Assembly: GCF_041262525.1 (NCBI RefSeq) | Contig: NZ_JBGCCK010000004.1 | Location: 186,001 to 250,000, forward strand | DNA from: Streptacidiphilus sp041262525 | GTDB lineage: Bacteria > Actinomycetota > Actinomycetes > Streptomycetales > Streptomycetaceae | Direction: 5' to 3' | Length of the DNA: 64,000 bases | Part shown: one piece after another, positions 25,769 to 34,951 of the stretch | Position numbering within the stretch: the first letter of the stretch is position 1 | Layout: each line of letters starts with the position of its first letter | Position numbers and translations under genes: made by a program | The notes under the pieces: model-generated | What the model saw: only the letters and a program-made list of their open reading frames with translations | What the model was told of the DNA's origin: nothing | Database searches by the model: none

Positions 25769-26086
25769 ATGGCCGACTACTCACGGCTCCCTGGCCCGAA
25801 CGCAGACCTGTGGGACTGGCAGCTCTCCGCCGCATGCCGCGGCGTGGACAGCTCTCTGTTCTTCCACCCGGAAGGCGAGCGCGGGGCAGCCCGCAGCTCG
25901 CGCGAGCAGTCCGCGAAGGAGGTCTGCATGCGGTGCCCGGTGCGCGCGGAGTGCGCGGCGCACGCGCTGGCGGTACGGGAGCCCTACGGGGTGTGGGGCG
26001 GACTCACCGAGGACGAACGCGAGGAGCTGCTGGGGCGTGCCCGCCGGCGCACGCTCGACCCACTCTCGCTGCTACCCGTCGACTGA
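25769..26086 (+). CDS. whiD: Sporulation regulator WhiD (WhiB-like iron-sulfur protein)
   Basis: A 105-residue WhiB-like protein, required for late sporulation in Streptomyces. The four cysteine ligands of the [4Fe-4S] cluster are Cys23, Cys53, Cys56 and Cys62 (EVCMRCPVRAEC), followed by the GVWGG turn (74-78) and a basic C-terminus (RARRRT). The N-terminus MADYSRLPGPNADLWDWQL is nearly that of S. coelicolor WhiD. The ribosome binding site AAGGGA (25754-25759) is flush against the ATG at 25760 but nine bases from the ATG at 25769, so 25769 is the start. WhiB-like proteins act by binding sigma-factor region 4. Confidence 0.96.
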   Translation: MADYSRLPGPNADLWDWQLSAACRGVDSSLFFHPEGERGAARSSREQSAKEVCMRCPVRAECAAHALAVREPYGVWGGLTEDEREELLGRARRRTLDPLSLLPVD

Positions 26087-26170
26087 CCGACCGACTGACT
26101 GTCGATCAAGGCGGAACGTTTCTTCACATACACGCGCCGCGTCCCACGGCGTGTCAGCCTGGGCCTGTCG

Positions 26171-27076
26171 TCACAGGCCCTTCAGTTTCTCCAGCATCAG
26201 CGCGACTGCCGGGACCCGTCCCAGGTCCGGCAGCGTCAGCGCGACGATCTCGCGGGCGATGCCCGCACCCAGCGGGACCACGGCGACGCCGTCCGTCCGG
26301 CTCGCGGCCAACGCGAGCTCGGGCAGCACGGCCACGCCCAGACCGGCGGCGACCAGGCCGAGCACGGCCGGGTAGTCGTCGGTCGCGAAGTCGATCCGCG
26401 GGGTGAACCCGGCGGCTTCGCACAGGTCCACGAGATGCCCCCGACACTGCGGGCACCCGGCGATCCACGGCTCGTCCGCGAGGACGGCCAGGTCGCTCAC
26501 CTCGGCGCGCCCCGCGAGCGGGTGGCCCTCCGGCAGGAGTGCGACGAGCGGGTCACGCCGCAGGCGCGTGACCGCGAGGTCACTCCAGTCATCCGGCTCC
26601 GCCACGGCGTTCGGGTAGCGGAACGCGAGGACGACCTCGCACTCGGCTGCGCGGAGCATGCCGACGGAGGCCGGCGGCTCGGCCTCGGTGAGGGAGACCT
26701 TGACCCCGGGCTGCTCGGCGCGGAGCGCGGCGACGGCGGCGGGCACGAGGGTGGCGCTCGCGGTCGGGAACGAGACCAGGCGGACGCGCCCGGCGCGCAG
26801 CCCTGCGATGCCGGCGAGCTCGTCCTCGGCGGCGGTCAGCCCGGCGAGGATGCCTGCGGCGTGCCCGGCGAGCACCTCACCCGCTTCGCTCAGCGCGACG
26901 CCGCGTCCGACCCGGACGACGAGGGGGGTGCCGACGGACTTCTCCAGCGCCTTCATCTGCTGGCTGATGGCGGGCTGCGTCAGCCCGAGCTCGCGCGCGG
27001 CGGCGGAGAAGGAGCCCTGCCGGGCGACAGCGCGCAGTACTCGTAGATGACGGGCCTCGATCACGGGCCTCAGCAT
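26171..27076 (-). CDS. LysR-family transcriptional regulator
   Basis: A 301-residue regulator with an N-terminal winged helix (RHLRVLRAVARQGSFSAAARELGLTQPAISQQMKALEKS) and a LysR substrate domain (LRAGRVRLVSFPTASATLVP onward). The target and ligand are unknown; no obvious metabolic partner is divergent from it. The ATG at 27076 (MLRPVIEARHLRVL) is the first plausible start; the frame remains open further upstream through a dispersed repeat, and longer models would add repeat-encoded residues. A short hairpin GGGCCTG-N6-CAGGCCC overlaps the stop codon at 26161-26180. Confidence 0.92.
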   Translation of the reverse strand: MLRPVIEARHLRVLRAVARQGSFSAAARELGLTQPAISQQMKALEKSVGTPLVVRVGRGVALSEAGEVLAGHAAGILAGLTAAEDELAGIAGLRAGRVRLVSFPTASATLVPAAVAALRAEQPGVKVSLTEAEPPASVGMLRAAECEVVLAFRYPNAVAEPDDWSDLAVTRLRRDPLVALLPEGHPLAGRAEVSDLAVLADEPWIAGCPQCRGHLVDLCEAAGFTPRIDFATDDYPAVLGLVAAGLGVAVLPELALAASRTDGVAVVPLGAGIAREIVALTLPDLGRVPAVALMLEKLKGL

Positions 27077-27089
27077 AGGCACATCCGAG

Positions 27090-27214
27090 GTTGCACCTTC
27101 AGGGGCGCGGGGAACTGCGCGAGCAACCACCCTCTGCGGATGGCCCTGCTCGTTCGGCCCGCCAGCTCGTTGGGTGGCTTGTCGCGCAGTTCCCCGCGCC
27201 CCTGAAGGTGCAAC
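27090..27214 (-). repeat. Dispersed inverted repeat, copy 5 (most perfect arms)
   Basis: The outermost arms GTTGCACCTTCAGGGGCGCG and CGCGCCCCTGAAGGTGCAAC are perfectly complementary and continue through GGGGAACTGCGCGA. The inner stem is CCACCC / GGGTGG. Core is inverted (CTGCGGATGGCCCTGCTCG). It lies 13 nt upstream of the LysR start and beyond the groEL terminator. Confidence 0.95.
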
Positions 27215-27305
27215 GGGCCCTCCGTCGTGACCTGTCGCGCCCACGCCGCGGAGCGGGCGCGAGTCCGCCGCCAAACGCCTCAATGCCTGAGACCCCCAGC
27301 GAACG

Positions 27306-27344
27306 CCGGAAGCCCGGCTCCCCGAAGGGGGGCCGGGCTTCCGG
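27306..27344 (-). terminator. groEL terminator
   Basis: CCGGAAGCCCGGC pairs perfectly with GCCGGGCTTCCGG, with an inner CCCC/GGGG pairing. It starts 15 nt past the groEL stop codon. Confidence 0.8.
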
Positions 27345-27359
27345 TCGAACGCGAGAGCG

Positions 27360-28994
<1,635 letters not shown>

Positions 28995-29022
28995 GCTATG
29001 AGGTTCCCTCTCAAACAACCGC

Positions 29023-29052
29023 GCCCCGGGCCCCGTGTACGGGTCCCGGGGC
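29023..29052 (-). other. Hairpin in the groES-groEL1 spacer
   Basis: GCCCCGGGCCCCGT pairs with ACGGGTCCCGGGGC with one mismatch and a GT loop. It could partly terminate or process the transcript to set the groES to groEL1 ratio. Confidence 0.6.
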
Positions 29053-29098
29053 GGGTCACGACTTAGCCGTCTTGACGGTCAGGTCAGGTGGAGCAGTC

Positions 29099-29407
29099 TT
29101 ACTTCTCGATGATCGCGAGCACGTCGCGGGCCGAGAGGACCAGGTACTCCTGGCCGTTGTACTTGACCTCGGTGCCGCCGTACTTGCTGTAGAGGACGAC
29201 GTCGCCGACGGAGACGTCCAGCGGAAGACGCTGGCCGTCCTCGAAGCGACCCGGGCCCACGGCGAGGACGACGCCCTCCTGGGGCTTCTCCTTCGCGGTG
29301 TCCGGGATGACCAGGCCAGAGGCCGTGGTCTGCTCGGCGTCGAGCGGCTGGACCACAATGCGGTCCTCAAGCGGCTTGATGGCAACCTTGGAGCTGGTGG
29401 TCGTCAC
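29099..29407 (-). CDS. groES: Co-chaperonin GroES
   Basis: A 102-residue protein; the GTG at 29407 begins VTTTSSKVAIKPLEDRIVV. The mobile loop (EQTTASGLVIPDTAKEKPQEG) and the closing YNGQEYLVLSARDVLAIIEK are typical. It caps GroEL and controls substrate folding. It is the first gene of the groES-groEL1 operon and has a vegetative-type promoter with two CIRCE operators upstream. Confidence 0.97.
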   Translation of the reverse strand: MTTTSSKVAIKPLEDRIVVQPLDAEQTTASGLVIPDTAKEKPQEGVVLAVGPGRFEDGQRLPLDVSVGDVVLYSKYGGTEVKYNGQEYLVLSARDVLAIIEK

Positions 29408-29504
29408 GATCCGACCTCCCCCTTCGGAGATCCGGGGTACACATGTCTTGGGGCGTGAGACATGGCAAGCCCGTCGTCGCGGTGCCGGACGTGCCGTTTC
29501 ACGC

Positions 29505-29531
29505 TTAGCGCTCTCTGGTGGAGAGTGCCAA
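29505..29531. promoter_or_regulatory. CIRCE operator 1 (HrcA site)
   Basis: TTAGCGCTC-N9-GAGTGCCAA, two changes from the consensus TTAGCACTC-N9-GAGTGCTAA, just downstream of the groES -10 box. Confidence 0.9.
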
Positions 29532-29536
29532 CGACG

Positions 29537-29565
29537 ACAGTAGGCGGCGCTTAGCACTCAGTCAA
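29537..29565 (-). promoter_or_regulatory. groES promoter
   Basis: On the minus strand TTGACT and TACTGT are separated by exactly 17 bases, matching the housekeeping sigma factor pattern. The -35 box lies inside CIRCE operator 2 and the start point would be close to CIRCE operator 1. Confidence 0.8.
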
Positions 29566-29577
29566 CCAGAGTGCCAA
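29551..29577. promoter_or_regulatory. CIRCE operator 2 (HrcA site)
   Basis: TTAGCACTC-N9-GAGTGCCAA, one change from consensus, overlapping the groES -35 box. Paired CIRCE sites are expected to give tight repression at normal temperature. Confidence 0.93.
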
Positions 29578-29609
29578 CGCGTCGCTTATCTGGAGGCGTG
29601 CAAGCGGGT

Positions 29610-29752
29610 CAGTTGCACCGCCCAGGGGCGCGAGGAACTGCGCGACAAGCCACCCTGGGACATCGAGCACCGAACGAGCAGGGCCATCCGCACAGGGTGG
29701 TTGTCGCGCACGCAGTTCATTGAGCAGAGCCCCGCGCCCCTGGGCGGTGCAA
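29610..29752 (+). repeat. Dispersed inverted repeat, copy 6
   Basis: Outer arms AGTTGCACCGCCCAGGGGCG and CGCCCCTGGGCGGTGCAACA pair, with GCCC/GGGC at the place where copy 5 has TTC/GAA. The right arm carries an extra GCAGTTCATTGAGCAGAGCC. It ends 12 nt before the GTG of the methyltransferase gene. Confidence 0.92.
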
Positions 29753-29764
29753 CACAATGTCGGT

Positions 29765-30943
29765 GTGGAGATCGACTCGTTTGCCCAGCTGATGACCCCG
29801 GAAGGCCAGGCCCTCCTGGCCGAGCTGCGCGACTACGCGCCCAGTGACGAGCTCGCGCTCGCCACGCGGCTGCGCCGCTCCTACGACGCCGGGCTGGTGT
29901 CGGCAGCGCTCGCGCAGGCCCGGCTGAGGACTCGAGCGGCAGTCAAGTTCGGCCCCGACGCGCAGCGCATGTACTTCACGCCGAACGGCGTCGAGCAGTC
30001 CACCCGATCGAGTGTCGCCGAGTGGCGCGCACAGCGGTTCGCCGCGCTCGGGGTGACCTCCGTCGCCGACCTCTGCTCCGGGATCGGCGGGGACGCCGTC
30101 GCGCTCGCGCGGGCGGGGATCCGGGTGCTGGCCGTCGACCGGGATCCGGTCGCCTGCGCCGCCGCCGAGGCGAACGCCGAGGCGCTCGGGCTCGCCGGCC
30201 TGATCGAGACGCGCTGCGCCGACGTCGCCGAGATCGACACCGCCGGCTACGACGCCGTCTTCGTCGACCCCGCCCGCCGGGGCGGTCGGGGCCGGATCTT
30301 CGATCCGGAGGCGTACTCACCGCCGCTCAGCTGGGCCGTCGAGGCAGCGCGCAGCGCGCCCTTCGCCGCGCTCAAGGTGGCGCCGGGCATCCCGCACGAC
30401 GCCGTCCCCGAGGACGCCGAGGCCGAGTGGGTCTCCGAGAGCGGGGACGTGAAGGAAGCCGCCCTCTGGTTCGGCACGAAGGCCGCGCAGCCGCACCGCG
30501 CGACCCTGCTCCCCGCCGGGGCCAGCCTGACCGGCGGCCGGCTGCCCGACCCGCCTGCCGGGCCCGTGCGGCGCTACCTCTACGAGCCCGACGGCGCGGT
30601 GATCCGCGCGCACCTGGTCGCCGAGGTCGCCGCGCAGCTGGGCGGGGCCACGCTCATCGACCCGACCATCGCGTATCTGACGACGGACCAGCTCACGCCC
30701 ACCCCCTACGCGACGGCCTACGAGGTCACCGACGCGCTCCCGTTCAACCTCAAGAAGCTGAAGGCCCTCGTCCGCGAACGCGGCATCGGCACGCTCGTCG
30801 TGAAGAAGCGCGGGTCCGCGATCGAACCCGAGGAGCTCCGGCGGAAGGTCAAGCCCGAAGGGGCGAACTCGGCGGTCGTCGTGTTGACCCGGGCCGCCGG
30901 AGCGCCCGTCATGCTGCTGGCTCAGCCCGCCGTCAGCCCGTAG
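29765..30943 (+). CDS. Class I SAM-dependent methyltransferase
   Basis: A 392-residue protein with SAM-binding motif I in VADLCSGIGGDAVALARAGIRVLAVDRDP and motif IV VFVDPARRGGRGRIF. The C-terminal segment (NLKKLKALVRERGIGTLVVKKRGSAI) resembles the THUMP-like domain of actinobacterial proteins in this family. Probably an RNA or protein methyltransferase; the substrate is not known. The GTG at 29765 (VEIDSFAQLMTPEGQ) is preferred because upstream codons belong to the dispersed repeat. Its end overlaps the convergent deacetylase gene by 11 nt. Confidence 0.85.
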   Translation: MEIDSFAQLMTPEGQALLAELRDYAPSDELALATRLRRSYDAGLVSAALAQARLRTRAAVKFGPDAQRMYFTPNGVEQSTRSSVAEWRAQRFAALGVTSVADLCSGIGGDAVALARAGIRVLAVDRDPVACAAAEANAEALGLAGLIETRCADVAEIDTAGYDAVFVDPARRGGRGRIFDPEAYSPPLSWAVEAARSAPFAALKVAPGIPHDAVPEDAEAEWVSESGDVKEAALWFGTKAAQPHRATLLPAGASLTGGRLPDPPAGPVRRYLYEPDGAVIRAHLVAEVAAQLGGATLIDPTIAYLTTDQLTPTPYATAYEVTDALPFNLKKLKALVRERGIGTLVVKKRGSAIEPEELRRKVKPEGANSAVVVLTRAAGAPVMLLAQPAVSP

Positions 30944-31799
30944 GCGGCTGAATGTAGTCGTCGAGCCGGGCGACGGTGAAGCCCTGCTCCTCGATCCGCT
31001 TCACCATGTTCACGAACATCTGCACCATGGACTCCCCCTTGAGCTCGGAGGGGCCACGGAAGTGCGCGAGGATGATGTCGCCGGGCCGGAACTTCTTGTC
31101 CGCCGTCTGGTACTGCAGGCCGGTGATCTGCATCGTCTCCTTCCAGAGCACGACCGCGCGCGGGCCGCAGGCCTGAACCGCCTGGTTGAGGCTGCTGGTG
31201 TGCGCTCCGGCGCCGAAGGGCGGGCGGAAGAGGAACGGCGCGGTGCCGTACTCGGTCGTCAGCGTCTTCTGGTCCTCGCACACCTGCTGCTTCTGCGCGG
31301 CGAGGGAGATGGTGTTCATCGGCGGGTGGCTGACGGTGTGGTTCTGGATGCTGTTGCCCAGCGCCTGAAGGGGTTTGAAGTAGCCGTAGTTGCTCTTGAT
31401 GATGTCCCTGGTCAGGAACATCGTGACCGGGATCTTCAGATCCTGCATCAACTGGACGAAACGCGGATCCTTCTCGGCCCCGTCGTCGAGGGTGATGAAG
31501 ACGACCTTGTCGGTGGTCGGCACGTTCGAGAAGACCGGGACCGTGCCGGTCTTCGTCAGCTTGATCGGCTTGTCCGCGGGCGCGGCGGGCGCGGGCAGCA
31601 GTGGCTGCAACCCCCACTTCGCCCAGGCGGCGGCGTCGACGCCGCCGGTCTCCGTGCTCGTCTGGGGCGTCGCTGAGCTCGCGTCCCCACTGGTCGACTT
31701 GGGCGAGCCGTTCGTACCGCTGCCGCCGCTGCTGCTGCCACAAGCGCCGACGGTCGCCGCCATCCCGAGCGCGATCGCCGCGCCGAGCCACCTCTTCAT
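30933..31799 (-). CDS. Lipoprotein polysaccharide deacetylase (NodB domain)
   Basis: A 288-residue secreted lipoprotein: signal peptide with lipobox TVGAC (Cys about residue 20) followed by a Ser/Gly-rich linker. The NodB domain has TLDDG (motif 1), HTVSHPP (metal histidines, motif 2) and RPPFGAG (motif 3), so the catalytic set looks complete. It probably deacetylates a cell-wall glycan such as peptidoglycan. It is upstream of, and convergent with, no wall gene directly, but the window contains several wall enzymes. Confidence 0.9.
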   Translation of the reverse strand: MKRWLGAAIALGMAATVGACGSSSGGSGTNGSPKSTSGDASSATPQTSTETGGVDAAAWAKWGLQPLLPAPAAPADKPIKLTKTGTVPVFSNVPTTDKVVFITLDDGAEKDPRFVQLMQDLKIPVTMFLTRDIIKSNYGYFKPLQALGNSIQNHTVSHPPMNTISLAAQKQQVCEDQKTLTTEYGTAPFLFRPPFGAGAHTSSLNQAVQACGPRAVVLWKETMQITGLQYQTADKKFRPGDIILAHFRGPSELKGESMVQMFVNMVKRIEEQGFTVARLDDYIQPPTG

Positions 31800-31836
31800 G
31801 ACGTACTCACTGACCCTTACTCAGACGTACTCAGAC

Positions 31837-32913
31837 TTACTCAGACAAACGGTGCAACTCATCATGAGACGCAGGAACGTGCGTCTCGGTTACCGGCAGG
31901 GAGGAATCCGCGGAGAGATCGAACGCCGAGGGCGCGCGGTCGCGCCAGACCATCTCCGCGCCGAGCGCGGCGACCATCGCCCCATTGTCGGTGCAGAGCT
32001 TGGCGCGCGGCACACGCAGTGTGATGCCGGCCCGGTCGCAGCGCTCCTGAGCCATCGCGCGCAGGCGGGTGTTGGCGGCCACGCCGCCGCCGATCATCAG
32101 GTGGTCGACGCCCTCGTCCTTGCAGGCGCGGATCGCCTTCTTCGTCAGCACGTCCGTCACCGCCTCCTGGAACGACGCGGCGACGTCCCGGATCGGGACC
32201 TCCTCGCCGGCGCGGCGCTTGGCCTCGACCCAGCGGGAGACAGCGGTCTTGAGGCCGGAGAAGGAGAAGTCGTACGCCGGGTCCTTCGCGCCGGAGAGCC
32301 CGCGCGGGAAGGCGATGGCCTTCGGATCGCCCTCACGCGCGTAGCGGTCGATGACCGGGCCGCCGGGGAAGCCGAGGTTCAGCAGCCGGGCGACCTTGTC
32401 GAAGGCCTCCCCCGCCGCGTCGTCGATCGTCGCGCCGAGCGAGCGGACCTGGCTGGTGATGTCCTCGGTGAACAGCAGCGAGGAGTGCCCGCCGGAGACC
32501 AGCAGCGCCATCGTCGGCGAGGGCAGCCGACCGTGCTCCAACTGGTCGACGCAGATGTGCGAGGCGAGGTGGTTCACCCCGTAGAGCGGCTTGTCCAGCG
32601 CGTAGGCGTAAGCCTTCGCCGCGCTCACGCCGACCAGCAGCGCGCCGGCGAGACCGGGCCCTGCGGTGACGGCGATGCCGTCGAGGTCGCTCGCCTTGAC
32701 CCCGGCCTCGTCCAGCGCGCGCTGGACGGTGGGGACCATGGCCTCCAGGTGCGCGCGGCTGGCGATCTCGGGCACGACGCCGCCGAAGCGGCCGTGTTCC
32801 TCGACGCTGGAGGCGACGGCGTCGGCGAGCAGCGTGGTGCCCCGGACGATCCCGACGCCGGTCTCGTCGCAGGAGGTCTCGATCCCGAGGACCAGCGGTT
32901 CGTCAGCGGCCAT
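31837..32913 (-). CDS. tsaD: tRNA N6-adenosine threonylcarbamoyltransferase
   Basis: A 358-residue ASKHA-fold protein that transfers the threonylcarbamoyl group to A37 of ANN-decoding tRNAs. VLGIETSCDETGVGIV starts the fold; the metal ligands are in NHLASHICVDQ, and the nucleotide loops include SGGHSSLL and GGGVAANTRLR. The ATG at 32913 (MAADEP) overlaps the rimI stop by 11 nt; the ATG at 32931 would overlap more. With tsaB, rimI here and tsaE nearby, three of the four t6A genes are in the window; tsaC is not seen. Confidence 0.96.
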   Translation of the reverse strand: MAADEPLVLGIETSCDETGVGIVRGTTLLADAVASSVEEHGRFGGVVPEIASRAHLEAMVPTVQRALDEAGVKASDLDGIAVTAGPGLAGALLVGVSAAKAYAYALDKPLYGVNHLASHICVDQLEHGRLPSPTMALLVSGGHSSLLFTEDITSQVRSLGATIDDAAGEAFDKVARLLNLGFPGGPVIDRYAREGDPKAIAFPRGLSGAKDPAYDFSFSGLKTAVSRWVEAKRRAGEEVPIRDVAASFQEAVTDVLTKKAIRACKDEGVDHLMIGGGVAANTRLRAMAQERCDRAGITLRVPRAKLCTDNGAMVAALGAEMVWRDRAPSAFDLSADSSLPVTETHVPASHDELHRLSE

Positions 32914-33424
32914 CGTCAGTCTTTCCTTCATCCTTCATCTGGCGGAGCATCACCAGGGCGTCGACACCGGACGGTTGGTAGTAGTTGCGGCGAATGCCGA
33001 CCGGCTCGAAGCCGAAGCGGGCGTAGAGGCGCTGGGCCCGCTCGTTGTCGACGCGAACCTCCAGCAGCAGCTCGCCGCAGGAGGCGGCGGCGGCCTGGTC
33101 GATCAGGCGCTGGAGGAGCCGTGCGCCGAGCCCGGTTCCCCACTGGTCCCTGGCGACGGCGATCGTCTGCACGTCGCCTTCTCCGGCGATGGCCATCAGC
33201 CCGGCGTAACCGACGATCCGCCCCTCGGCGTCCTCGGCGACGGTGTACCACCGCGTGGCCCGCGCGTGCCGCGCGTCGGCGAGCTCGGACCAGAACATCC
33301 CGGCCGACCACGCATCTTCGGGAAACAGTTCCCGCTCCAACTCCAGCACGGCCTCGATGTCCCACCACCGCATCTCCCGCACCGCGGCTGCGCCGCCCGC
33401 CGAGGTCGGGTCGGAGGCCGTCAT
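32903..33424 (-). CDS. rimI: Ribosomal protein S18-alanine N-acetyltransferase
   Basis: A 173-residue GNAT-fold protein. The acetyl-CoA loop is ARDQWGTGLGARLLQRLID, preceded by the beta strand GEGDVQTIAV and followed by LLEVRVDNERAQRLYARFGFEPVGIRRNYY. Its place between tsaB and tsaD, overlapping both, is the standard actinobacterial order. ATGA overlap with tsaB at 33421-33424. The true substrate in actinobacteria may not be limited to S18. Confidence 0.92.
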   Translation of the reverse strand: MTASDPTSAGGAAAVREMRWWDIEAVLELERELFPEDAWSAGMFWSELADARHARATRWYTVAEDAEGRIVGYAGLMAIAGEGDVQTIAVARDQWGTGLGARLLQRLIDQAAAASCGELLLEVRVDNERAQRLYARFGFEPVGIRRNYYQPSGVDALVMLRQMKDEGKTDDGR

Positions 33425-34095
33425 GCCGGGAGGACCGTCTTGTAGTTCTTCGGGACCTCCGCGTCAGGGCGGCGGAGATAGAGCGGGGTCGGGGGGAGGA
33501 GGGGGGCGCCGGAGGCGAGCGCGTCGGCCGCGTAGGCGGCGAGCGCGGCGGCGGACTGGTGGGCCGGGGCCTCGGGGAGTGCGTCGGGGAAGGTCTCCGG
33601 GTAGAGCAGCGCGCCCGCGCCGACCGAGGCGAGGCCGGAGACGCGGTCGGCGATCTCGGCGGGGCGGTCCACCGCAGGGCCCTCGACGCGGACGCCGTCC
33701 GCGTCGTACCTGGCCCAGTAGACCTCCTTGCGGCGCGCGTCCGTCGCCGCGACGAAGGGACCGGTCACGCCCGCGTCGCGGGCCGCGCGGGCGACGCCGT
33801 CGAGCGTGCAGACGCCGTGCACGGGGATGCCGAGCGCGTGGCCGAGCGCCGCGGCCGTGGCCAGACCGACGCGCAGCCCGGTGTAGGGGCCCGGGCCGAC
33901 GCCGACGACGATCGCGCCGAGCTTCTCCTTCGGCGTGCCCGCCTCCCGCAGCACCGCGTCGAGGGTGGGGAGCAGCAGCTCACCGTGGCGCCGCGCGTCG
34001 ACCTGATCGGCGGAGGCGAGCACCGTGCCGGTCTCCGTGTCGAGGACGGCGGCGGTGACGGCGGGGGTGGCGGTGTCGAAGGCAAGCAGAAGCAC
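33421..34095 (-). CDS. tsaB: tRNA threonylcarbamoyladenosine biosynthesis protein TsaB
   Basis: A 224-residue ASKHA-fold partner of TsaD with no catalytic metal site. LLAFDTATPAVTAAVLDTET opens the fold and VGVGPGPYTGLRVGLATAAALGHAL is the conserved signature. The GTG at 34095 is used. It is the first gene of tsaB-rimI-tsaD, with overlapping genes throughout, so the three proteins are made together. Confidence 0.94.
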   Translation of the reverse strand: MLLLAFDTATPAVTAAVLDTETGTVLASADQVDARRHGELLLPTLDAVLREAGTPKEKLGAIVVGVGPGPYTGLRVGLATAAALGHALGIPVHGVCTLDGVARAARDAGVTGPFVAATDARRKEVYWARYDADGVRVEGPAVDRPAEIADRVSGLASVGAGALLYPETFPDALPEAPAHQSAAALAAYAADALASGAPLLPPTPLYLRRPDAEVPKNYKTVLPA

Positions 34096-34221
34096 GCCCC
34101 CAGGTTAGTCGCCCGCCCCCACGCCCGCCCCCACCCCCGACGCCGCGCCCCGAGGCGCTGCCTGTGGCGGGTCGCGGCTGGCAGGATGAGAGGCTTGGTC
34201 CGGCTGCCGCGATTCGGATAT

Positions 34222-34281
34222 GGACCAAGCGGAAGCAAGCGGAGCCAAGCGGCATCAACCGGAATCTAGTGGAACCAAGTG
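34222..34281 (+). repeat. Degenerate 10-bp tandem repeat in a 5' leader
   Basis: Six units with the pattern GGANCCAAGC/T follow each other at a 10-base step, directly before the GGAGGAG ribosome binding site of the next gene. The period equals about one DNA turn. Confidence 0.6.
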
Positions 34282-34290
34282 GAGGAGACC

Positions 34291-34860
34291 GTGGCGAAAC
34301 TCGGGTCGGGCACGGTCGTCACCGCGCTGACCGCCGGCGCGCTCGCCCTGGTGGCGATGCTGGCCGTGCAGGCGAAGAGCTCCGCCTCCACCACCGTCGC
34401 GAGCGGGACCGGCGGCAAGACGCCCGCCGTGAGCGCGTCGAGCACGCCGGGCGCGGTGACGCCGGCCAAGCCGGTCACCGTCCCGAAGGACTCCGGCACC
34501 GGCAAGCGGGTCGTGTACTCCGTCGGGCAGAAGCGCGTCTGGCTCGTCGACCCCTCGCAGCCGGGACAGGTCCGGACCTTCACCGTCCAGCCGGGCACCG
34601 TCGATCCGGCTGCCGGGAGCTACGCCGTCTTCCGCACCCGGTCCGGCCCCTACCAGGGCTCCGACGGCAAGCAGATCAAGAACGCGGTGCTGTTCACCAC
34701 CCGGAACGGCTCCATCATCGGGTTCAGCTCGGCCGTCGACGGCAGCACGCCCGTTCCCGACCCGAGCAAGCACACCGGCGGCATCCGCGAGACCGTCGCC
34801 GACGGCCAGGCGCTCTTCGACTTCGCGCCGTACAACACCAAGGTCGTCGTCGTGGCGTGA
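34291..34860 (+). CDS. Exported YkuD-like protein lacking the catalytic cysteine
   Basis: A 189-residue protein with an N-terminal signal anchor (GTVVTALTAGALALVAMLAV), a Ser/Thr/Pro linker and a beta-rich C-terminal domain. RVVYSVGQKRVWLVDPSQPG and GGIRETVADGQALFDFAPYN resemble the start and end of L,D-transpeptidase (YkuD) domains, but where HGCxR would stand there is HTGGIRE, so no catalytic Cys is visible. Function unknown; a wall-binding or regulatory role is possible. The GTG at 34291 has GGAGGAG at 34281-34287, deciding the start. A perfect 20-bp hairpin follows the gene. Confidence 0.72.
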   Translation: MAKLGSGTVVTALTAGALALVAMLAVQAKSSASTTVASGTGGKTPAVSASSTPGAVTPAKPVTVPKDSGTGKRVVYSVGQKRVWLVDPSQPGQVRTFTVQPGTVDPAAGSYAVFRTRSGPYQGSDGKQIKNAVLFTTRNGSIIGFSSAVDGSTPVPDPSKHTGGIRETVADGQALFDFAPYNTKVVVVA

Positions 34861-34897
34861 GTGGCGTGAGTGGCGTGAGTCACGTGGCTCACGTGAA

Positions 34898-34940
34898 ATG
34901 AGATGCGCCCCCGCACCATCGGTGCGGGGGCGCATCTCAT
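34898..34940. terminator. Bidirectional terminator hairpin, 20-bp perfect stem
   Basis: ATGAGATGCGCCCCCGCACC pairs with GGTGCGGGGGCGCATCTCAT over a three-base loop, between the convergent YkuD-like and S53 protease genes. It is preceded by a triplicated GTGGCGTGA and two CACGTG motifs. Confidence 0.85.
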
Positions 34941-34951
34941 GATCGGTCAGA

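Noticed and set aside
25495..25770. 91-codon frame on the minus strand in the bldM-whiD gap
   Set aside because: It covers the whiD promoter and start, has atypical composition, no good ribosome binding site and no recognisable domain.
34861..34895. Triplicated GTGGCGTGA as a functional operator
   Set aside because: It is located after a stop codon and next to a terminator; a simple replication-slippage repeat explains it.
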